This document shows positions 6,761 to 11,005 of a stretch of DNA of 11,005 nt, piece by piece (position 1 is the first letter of the stretch; each line of letters opens with the position of its first letter). Made by a program: the position numbers and the translations under genes. Under the pieces are notes generated by a model, which did not search any database, was not told the origin of the DNA, and saw only the letters and a program-made list of their open reading frames with translations. The DNA is from an uncultured Collinsella sp. (GTDB lineage Bacteria; Actinomycetota; Coriobacteriia; Coriobacteriales; Coriobacteriaceae): positions 1 through 11,005 of the forward strand of contig UQVT01000051.1 in the NCBI GenBank assembly GCA_900544465.1, given 5' to 3'.

Positions 6761-6815
6761 TTGGGCGATATGCTGATATCTATTTATCAAGATATGATAA
6801 CTTCTTATTAAAATG
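6761..6815 (+). promoter_or_regulatory. AT-rich probable promoter region of ackA copy 2
   Basis: This stretch is clearly AT-rich between a terminator and the ackA copy 2 start. It holds TATGAT (6793-6798) and TATTAA (6806-6811) as -10 candidates; for the latter, TTATCA (6784-6789) is a weak -35 at 16 bases. ATATCT (6776-6781) and AGATAT (6790-6795) form a dyad, and GATAT recurs at 6767, 6775 and 6791, spaced by multiples of eight. The exact promoter cannot be assigned. Confidence 0.4.
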
Positions 6816-6866
6816 CGGCCGCCTTAAGGGGCCTGCGTCGACCGTATTGCACTGCGAAGGAGTCTC

Positions 6867-8045
6867 ATGAACGTACTTGTTGTCAACGCCGGCAGCTCAA
6901 GCCTTAAATATCAGCTTTTGGATACCGATACCCGCAAGGTTTTCGCCAAGGGCAACTGCGAGCGTATCGGATCGGACATGGGCATCTTTGGCCACTCCGA
7001 GAACGGTGGCGCTAAGCAGACCGAGGAGGTCCCTTTCCCCGATCATCGCTCTGCTATCGCTCGCGTGCTCGAGGAGCTCGAGAAGACCGACTTTACGATT
7101 GATGGCATTGGGCATCGTATCGTTCAGGGCGGCTGGCACTTCGATGATTCCGCGGTCGTCGACGATGAGGTCATGGCTAAGATCCTTGAGGTGGCCCCGC
7201 TCGCTCCGCTGCACAATTACGGCGAGGCCGCAGCAATCGAATATTGCCGCGAGAAGTATCCGGAGCTGCCCAACGTGGCCGTCTTCGACACCTCGTTCCA
7301 CATGACCATGCCCGAGGTCGCCTACACCTACGCGCTGCCCAAGGACGTGTGCGACAAGTACCACGTGCGCAAGTACGGCGCACACGGTACGAGCCACCGC
7401 TACGAGTGGATGATGGCCAAGGAGATCCTGGGCTCGCGCTGCCACCGCCTGCTTTCGTGCCATCTGGGCAACGGTGCTTCGCTTGCCGCCATTGAGGACG
7501 GCGTGTGCCGCGACACCACGATGGGCCTCACGCCGCTTGACGGCCTGATGATGGGCACTCGCTGTGGTTCCATTGACCCGGCTACCGTGTGCTACCTTCA
7601 GCGCGAGGGCGGCTACAGCTATCAGGAAGTTGATGACATGATGAACAAGCAGTCTGGTCTGCTTGCCATCTCGGGCATCTCCAACGACGCCCGCGACATC
7701 CGTACACGCGCCTCCGAGGGCGACGAGCGCTGCCTGCTCGCCTTCGATATGTTCGCCTACAAGGCCATGCAGCAGGCCGGCTCCATGATCGCTTCCATGG
7801 CGGGCGTGGACACCATCACCTTTACCGCCGGCATCGGCGAGAACGACTGGTCGATTCGCAAGGCCTTCTGCGACTGCTTTGAGTGGCTGGGCGTGCGCAT
7901 CGACAATAACAAGAACCGCGAGGCCGTGGGCAACGGCCCGCAGGTCATCAGCGCCGCCGGTTCCGCCGTCACGGTCATGGTCATCCCCACCGACGAGGAA
8001 TACATGATCGCCCACGACGTCGAGCGTCTGACCGGTAGCAACTAG
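6867..8045 (+). CDS. ackA: Acetate kinase, copy 2 (consensus active site)
   Basis: A 392-residue acetate kinase making ATP from acetyl phosphate and ADP at the end of fermentation. All family signatures are canonical: NAGSSS (7-12), HRIVQGG (83-89), D141, HGTSHRY (173-179), HLGNGAS (199-205), GTRCGSIDP (230-238), GIGE (322-325) and PTDEE (374-378). ATG 6867 is preceded by AAGGAG (6857-6862). It is the same length as copy 1 and aligns almost without gaps, so the pair arose by duplication followed by marked divergence, not recently. Terminators before and after it suggest an independent transcript. pta lies downstream on the opposite strand instead of forming the common pta-ackA operon. This copy is the better candidate for the main housekeeping enzyme. 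Confidence 0.96.
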   Translation: MNVLVVNAGSSSLKYQLLDTDTRKVFAKGNCERIGSDMGIFGHSENGGAKQTEEVPFPDHRSAIARVLEELEKTDFTIDGIGHRIVQGGWHFDDSAVVDDEVMAKILEVAPLAPLHNYGEAAAIEYCREKYPELPNVAVFDTSFHMTMPEVAYTYALPKDVCDKYHVRKYGAHGTSHRYEWMMAKEILGSRCHRLLSCHLGNGASLAAIEDGVCRDTTMGLTPLDGLMMGTRCGSIDPATVCYLQREGGYSYQEVDDMMNKQSGLLAISGISNDARDIRTRASEGDERCLLAFDMFAYKAMQQAGSMIASMAGVDTITFTAGIGENDWSIRKAFCDCFEWLGVRIDNNKNREAVGNGPQVISAAGSAVTVMVIPTDEEYMIAHDVERLTGSN

Positions 8046-8068
8046 CGCATTCGTCTGCAATTGAGAGA

Positions 8069-8105
8069 AAGGCCTCCAGAGCAACGAGCTCCGGAGGCCT
8101 TATTT
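8069..8105 (+). terminator. Intrinsic terminator after ackA copy 2
   Basis: AAGGCCTCC (8069-8077) pairs perfectly with GGAGGCCTT (8093-8101). After one mismatch, GAGC (8079-8082) and GCTC (8088-8091) continue the stem. TTATTT follows (8100-8105). It begins 24 bases after the stop codon. Confidence 0.85.
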
Positions 8106-8335
8106 GATGGACGAGACGAGCGGGGCGGAAACTCCATCCCACAATCAGCCTCCAAACCGGGACACATTTTCCGGAAGGCCAGAAATCGGAACGCAGTCTA
8201 TCTTATGGCTCCAAAGTGGTCATTACCTGCAACGCATACGCTCTCAGCAACGTCGCCCATCCATCCAAATTCTCAGCCCCAGCTCGTAGCCAAGCCGCCG
8301 TCCACCCCAGATTCCCTGAATGCCACGTGATAGTA
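8106..8335. other. Unexplained intergenic stretch, no gene recognised
   Basis: About 230 bases lie between the ackA copy 2 terminator and the nested palindrome. Short open frames exist on both strands, but none has a good ribosome binding site or a recognisable protein pattern. Reading the minus strand at about 8340-8205 gives a frame rich in tryptophan and alanine that stops quickly; it could be a relic or chance. No promoter, RNA gene or repeat was convincingly seen. Confidence 0.4.
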
Positions 8336-8466
8336 GAAGGCCGCACAGGTTAACCCCTGAAAACATTCCGCAGACCAGAAACGCCCCCGTTCGTAGCTCC
8401 GAAGGAGCAGAACGGGGGCGTTTCATTGGTCGAGGACGTTTTCAGGGGTTAACCTGTGCGGCCTTC
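8336..8466. repeat. 131-bp nested palindrome with 29-bp perfect inverted arms
   Basis: Positions 8336-8364 and 8438-8466 are perfect 29-bp reverse complements containing AGGTTAACCCCTG and its complement. A second, independent 14-bp inverted repeat sits inside (8379-8392 with 8410-8423). The element lies between the convergent ackA copy 2 and pta genes and ends 15 bases from the pta stop codon. No adjacent target-site duplication was found. It has no coding capacity and could be a MITE-like element or an elaborate terminator for pta. Confidence 0.8.
8379..8423 (-). terminator. Inner hairpin, candidate terminator for pta
   Basis: AAACGCCCCCGTTC (8379-8392) and GAACGGGGGCGTTT (8410-8423) form a 14-bp perfect stem. 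The loop contains a further GCTCC/GGAGC hairpin closing on GAA (8396-8408). The stem is strong in either direction, but the T-runs are short (GTTTC), so it is only a moderate intrinsic terminator. It lies 59 bases beyond the pta stop codon. Confidence 0.55.
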
Positions 8467-8481
8467 GGGCGAGTACGTCCG

Positions 8482-9462
8482 CTACTCAGCCATCTGAGCC
8501 TGGACGGCGGTGATGGCTACGACACCCACGATGTCGTCGGCAGAGCAGCCGCGCGAAAGGTCGTTGACCGGCTTGGCGATGCCCTGCAGGATGGGGCCGT
8601 AAGCGTCGGCGCCGGCGAAGCGCTGGACCAGCTTGTAGCCGATGTTGCCTGCCTCGAGGTCGGGGAACACGAGCACGTTGGCCTTACCGGCGACGGAGGA
8701 GCCGGGAGCCTTGAGCTGGGCGACGGTGGGGACGATAGCGGCATCGAGCTGCAGGTCGCCGTCGATGGCGAGCTCGGGAGCCTTCTCCTTGCAGAACTTC
8801 ACGGCCTCCTGGACCTTCTTGGCGACCTCGCCACCGGCGGAGCCCATGGTGGAGTAGGAAAGCATGGCCACGTGCGGCTCAACATTGCCCATGAAAGTGG
8901 ACCAAGAGTGAGCGGAGGCGATGGCGATCTCGGAGAGCTCGTCAGAAGACGGATTAATGTTGAGGCCACAGTCGGCGAAGATCAGCGTGCCGTCGGTACC
9001 GAACTGCGGGGTGTCGGTGCACATCACGAAGAAGGCCGAGACCAGCTTGGTGCCCGGGGCGGTCTTGAGGATCTGCAGTGCGGGGCGCAGGGTGTCGGCG
9101 GTGGAGTGGCAGGCACCGGAGACCAGGCCGTCGGCGTCGCCCATCTTGACCATCATGGTGCCAAAATAGGTGGCGTCCATCACCTGGGCGCGAGCCTGCT
9201 CGATGGTGACACCCTTCTTGGCGCGGAGCTCGGCAAACTTCTGCGCGTACTCCTCGTGCTTCTCGGCATTGCGCGGGTCGATGACGGTAGCGCCGGGAAC
9301 GTCGATCTCGTCGGGGTTGCCCAGGATGACGAGCTTTGCCAGGCCCTCCTCGATGATTTTGTTTGCCGCGACGATGGTACGCGGATCCTCGCCCTCGGGC
9401 AGGACAATGGTCTTAAGGTCGGCCTTGGCGGCAGACTTCATACGGTTTAGGAAATCGCTCAT
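8482..9462 (-). CDS. pta: Phosphate acetyltransferase
   Basis: A 326-residue phosphotransacetylase that converts acetyl-CoA and phosphate to acetyl phosphate and CoA, supplying the acetate kinases. It is the short, single-domain form. Conserved blocks seen: IVLPEG (19-24), ADGLVSGACHST (110-121), LRPALQI (125-131), FADCGLN (162-168), SYSTMGSA (202-209), LQLDAA (237-242), ANVLVFPDLEAGNIGYKL (261-278), GPILQG (289-294) and KPVNDLSRGC (297-306). On the minus strand AAGGAGT precedes the ATG by four bases (+ strand 9466-9472). It is convergent with ackA copy 2 and divergent from glf. The likely promoter -10 (9590-9595) would give a leader of about 120 bases with two hairpins, which suggests possible leader-level control. 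Confidence 0.97.
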   Translation of the reverse strand: MSDFLNRMKSAAKADLKTIVLPEGEDPRTIVAANKIIEEGLAKLVILGNPDEIDVPGATVIDPRNAEKHEEYAQKFAELRAKKGVTIEQARAQVMDATYFGTMMVKMGDADGLVSGACHSTADTLRPALQILKTAPGTKLVSAFFVMCTDTPQFGTDGTLIFADCGLNINPSSDELSEIAIASAHSWSTFMGNVEPHVAMLSYSTMGSAGGEVAKKVQEAVKFCKEKAPELAIDGDLQLDAAIVPTVAQLKAPGSSVAGKANVLVFPDLEAGNIGYKLVQRFAGADAYGPILQGIAKPVNDLSRGCSADDIVGVVAITAVQAQMAE

Positions 9463-9512
9463 GTTACTCCTTACAAGCGTTTTGCTAAGCTCCAGGCCCT
9501 CGGCTGTACACG

Positions 9513-9537
9513 AATAAACCCGCTGCTAGCGGGTTTA
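9513..9537 (-). terminator. Terminator-like hairpin in the pta leader
   Basis: TAAACCCGC (9515-9523) and GCGGGTTTA (9529-9537) are perfect complements around a five-base loop. In the pta sense the 3' arm ends GCGGGTTTATT, the orientation of a weak intrinsic terminator. No minus-strand gene lies upstream within the window, since glf is divergent, so it is more likely part of the pta leader than the end of another gene. A second leader hairpin pairs GAGCTT (9566-9571) with AAGCTC (9584-9589). Confidence 0.5.
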
Positions 9538-9589
9538 CCTTTCAATTATGTACGCCGCGGTGCTTGAGCTTTCCTTGTGTGGCAAGCTC

Positions 9590-9615
9590 ATTATAGGACG
9601 CATTAGCGCTATAAT
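9590..9615. promoter_or_regulatory. Divergent promoter region for pta and glf
   Basis: A perfect TATAAT lies on the plus strand at 9610-9615, about 80 bases before glf. Another lies on the minus strand at 9595-9590, facing pta. Together they form the inverted repeat ATTATA-N14-TATAAT. Neither has a good -35 box at 16-18 bases, and each -35 region would overlap the other's -10. The assignment rests on the -10 matches and the divergent gene layout. Confidence 0.45.
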
Positions 9616-9650
9616 CGCTCTGATAAATATGTCTCGACGTATGTTCGAGA

Positions 9651-9680
9651 AAAAGCCCAGTTAAAAAGCGTGTGGCTTTT
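9651..9680 (+). other. Alternative leader hairpins before glf
   Basis: GGCTTTT (9674-9680) can pair with AAAAGCC (9651-9657). Alternatively, its GCTTTT (9675-9680) can pair with AAAAGC (9664-9669) around a GTGTG loop. The two pairings exclude each other and end four bases before the AAGGAG ribosome binding site (9684-9689). A regulatory role is possible but unproven. Confidence 0.3.
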
Positions 9681-9694
9681 GACAAGGAGTATCG

Positions 9695-10897
9695 ATGCAG
9701 ATTACCTCAGGCCTGCCTGAAGGCTTTAATGCCGGTGCGTACGACATGATCGTTGTCGGCGCCGGATATGCCGGTGCCGTTTGTGCCCGCCGTCTTGCCG
9801 AAACCATCGGCTATCGTGTTGCCGTTTTGGAGCGCCGTAGCCACATTGCCGGCAATGCCTTCGACTGCACTGACGAGGCCGGGATCCTGGTCCACGAGTA
9901 TGGTCCGCACATCTACCATACCTTTAACGAGCGCGTCCACAATTTCCTGTCGCGCTTTACCAAGTGGACGGACTACCAGCACAAGGTGCTCGCCAACATC
10001 AACGGCACCCTTATGCCCGTGCCCTTTAACCATGCGAGCCTCAAGCTCGCCTTTGGCGATGAGCGCGGCGAGGAGCTGTATCAGAAGCTCGTGGAGACCT
10101 TTGGCAAGGACGTCAAGGTGCCCATCATGGAGCTGCGCAAGAAGAACGACCCGGATCTTGCCGAGGTCGCCGATTACGTCTACGAGAACGTCTTTTTGCA
10201 TTACACCATGAAGCAGTGGGGCCAGACACCCGATCAGATCGACCCCTCGATTACCGGCCGCGTTCCCGTCTTTGTGGGCGATGACGATCGCTACTTCCCG
10301 CAGGCTCCTTTCCAGGGCATGCCGCAGGACGGCTATACCGCGCTGTTCGAGCATATGCTCGATCACGATCTGATTGATGTGTTCTGCGACGTGGACGCCC
10401 GCGACCTCTTCGAGATAGACGAGACCACCGTCAAGATCGACGGCAAGGTCTATGGTGGTGAGATCGTCTACACCGGTCCGCTCGACGAGCTGTTCAACCT
10501 CGACCTGGGCGCGCTGCCGTACCGCACGCTCGATATGAAGTTCGAGACGCTCGATATGGACCAGTTCCAGCCCGTGGGCACCGTCAACTACACTACGAGC
10601 GAGGACTACACGCGTATCACCGAGTTCAAGAACATGACCGGCCAGGTCCTGCCCGGCAAGACCACCATCATGAAAGAGTACTCCAAGGCCTATACGCCCG
10701 GCTCGGGCGAGACGCCGTACTACGCTATCCTGGAGCCCGAGAACCGTGAGCTCTACGAGCGCTATCTCGAGCGCGTCCAGAACCTGACGAACTTCCACCC
10801 GGTGGGTCGTCTGGCCGAGTATCGTTACTACGATATGGACGCCGTGACCAATTCCGCCCTCGATCTTTCGGATGAGATTATCGCCTGCCATGCATAA
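9695..10897 (+). CDS. glf: UDP-galactopyranose mutase
   Basis: A 400-residue flavoenzyme that interconverts UDP-galactopyranose and UDP-galactofuranose in the cytoplasm, supplying galactofuranose for cell-surface polysaccharides. The FAD-binding dinucleotide fold is at the N-terminus (IVVGAGYAGAVCARRL, 19-34, with GxGxxG), followed by VLERRSHIAGN (44-54) and the family hallmark HEYGPHIYHT (67-76, here starting at H68). The C-terminal part includes ITEFKNM and a PYYAI segment in place of the usual YYPI. ATG 9695 has AAGGAG (9684-9689) at five bases; about 15 residues precede the FAD fold, a modest extension. The next gene overlaps its last codons by eight bases, so the two are translationally linked in a probable polysaccharide operon. 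Confidence 0.95.
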   Translation: MQITSGLPEGFNAGAYDMIVVGAGYAGAVCARRLAETIGYRVAVLERRSHIAGNAFDCTDEAGILVHEYGPHIYHTFNERVHNFLSRFTKWTDYQHKVLANINGTLMPVPFNHASLKLAFGDERGEELYQKLVETFGKDVKVPIMELRKKNDPDLAEVADYVYENVFLHYTMKQWGQTPDQIDPSITGRVPVFVGDDDRYFPQAPFQGMPQDGYTALFEHMLDHDLIDVFCDVDARDLFEIDETTVKIDGKVYGGEIVYTGPLDELFNLDLGALPYRTLDMKFETLDMDQFQPVGTVNYTTSEDYTRITEFKNMTGQVLPGKTTIMKEYSKAYTPGSGETPYYAILEPENRELYERYLERVQNLTNFHPVGRLAEYRYYDMDAVTNSALDLSDEIIACHA

Positions 10898-11005
10898 AGT
10901 CATAACATTCGGTATTCCCTCGTATAACGCCGCCAAGGACATGGACCATTGCATCACCTCCATCTTGGAGGGGAGCAATTACGCCACCGATATCGAGATT
11001 ATCGT
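10890..11005 (+). CDS. Family 2 glycosyltransferase, N-terminal part (cut by window end)
   Basis: The frame opens at ATG 10890, overlapping the glf stop by eight bases, and stays open to the window edge (38 residues). VITFGIPSYNAAKDMDHCI near the start matches the N-terminal strand and loop of GT-A fold family 2 glycosyltransferases, where a 'xxPxYN' segment begins the nucleotide-sugar binding site. The end, DIEIIV, fits the second strand, usually followed by aspartates. The ribosome binding site is weak (GGATGAG at about 10870-10876), consistent with coupling to glf. The sugar specificity cannot be told; galactofuranosyl transfer is a reasonable guess from the neighbour only. Confidence 0.8.
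   Translation, partial: MHKVITFGIPSYNAAKDMDHCITSILEGSNYATDIEII

Noticed and set aside
6897..8084. Long minus-strand open frame (395 codons) opposite ackA copy 2
   Set aside because: Same antisense shadow effect; it even runs into the ackA terminator and has no independent support.
8061..8330. Small plus-strand open frame (89 codons) after ackA copy 2
   Set aside because: It starts inside the terminator region, lacks a usable ribosome binding site and has a proline/serine-rich, non-protein-like composition.
8244..8426. Small minus-strand open frame (60 codons) beyond pta
   Set aside because: Much of it lies within the palindromic arm and inner hairpin, so the frame is probably fortuitous.
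8320..9450. Plus-strand open frame opposite pta (376 codons)
   Set aside because: It reads through the nested palindrome and the antisense of pta, whose protein motifs are unmistakable.
9707..10978. Minus-strand open frame opposite glf (423 codons)
   Set aside because: It is a shadow of glf and of the following glycosyltransferase start, with no ribosome binding site or family signature.

Overview
The window looks like a chromosomal segment of a high-GC actinobacterial gut anaerobe, most likely Coriobacteriia and probably Collinsella. I infer this from GC-rich third codon positions, strong AGGAG-type ribosome binding sites, the fermentative acetate genes and the family mix. No 16S or other taxonomic marker is present, so the genus is an inference. 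No rRNA, tRNA, CRISPR array or complete insertion sequence was seen.

Region by region: (1) Positions 1-3178 are a forward housekeeping run: the tail of an unidentified gene, a YugP-type membrane zinc metallopeptidase, both subunits of exonuclease VII (xseA, xseB), a 109-bp palindromic element, and a HIT-family nucleotide hydrolase. (2) Positions 3220-5513 hold a less GC-rich pair, a LysR-type regulator and an MFS transporter. The transporter's C-terminus appears to have been frameshifted by a 14-bp tandem duplication, so its frame now runs through what looks like its own terminator. (3) Positions 5525-8045 are two tandem, full-length acetate kinase genes of about 60% identity, each followed by an intrinsic terminator. 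(4) Positions 8046-8481 contain no gene: a terminator, about 230 bp of unexplained sequence, and a 131-bp nested palindrome. (5) pta lies on the minus strand (9462-8482), convergent with the acetate kinases. (6) A divergent regulatory region with two mirror-image perfect TATAAT boxes separates pta from glf (UDP-galactopyranose mutase). The start of a family 2 glycosyltransferase overlaps the end of glf and runs off the window.

How the genes work together: Pta and AckA convert acetyl-CoA to acetate with ATP formation, the usual energy-yielding end of sugar fermentation. Pta is encoded once and AckA twice. The first AckA carries non-consensus residues at three active-site positions, so the copies may differ in function. 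glf plus the glycosyltransferase probably begin a cell-surface polysaccharide locus that uses galactofuranose.

I found no evidence for a wholly new multi-gene system. The most interesting signals are the tandem-duplication frameshift in the transporter, two long perfect palindromic elements (one flanked by a 4-bp direct repeat), a terminator-like hairpin inside the LysR coding sequence, and similar terminator-like hairpins upstream of ackA copy 1 and pta.
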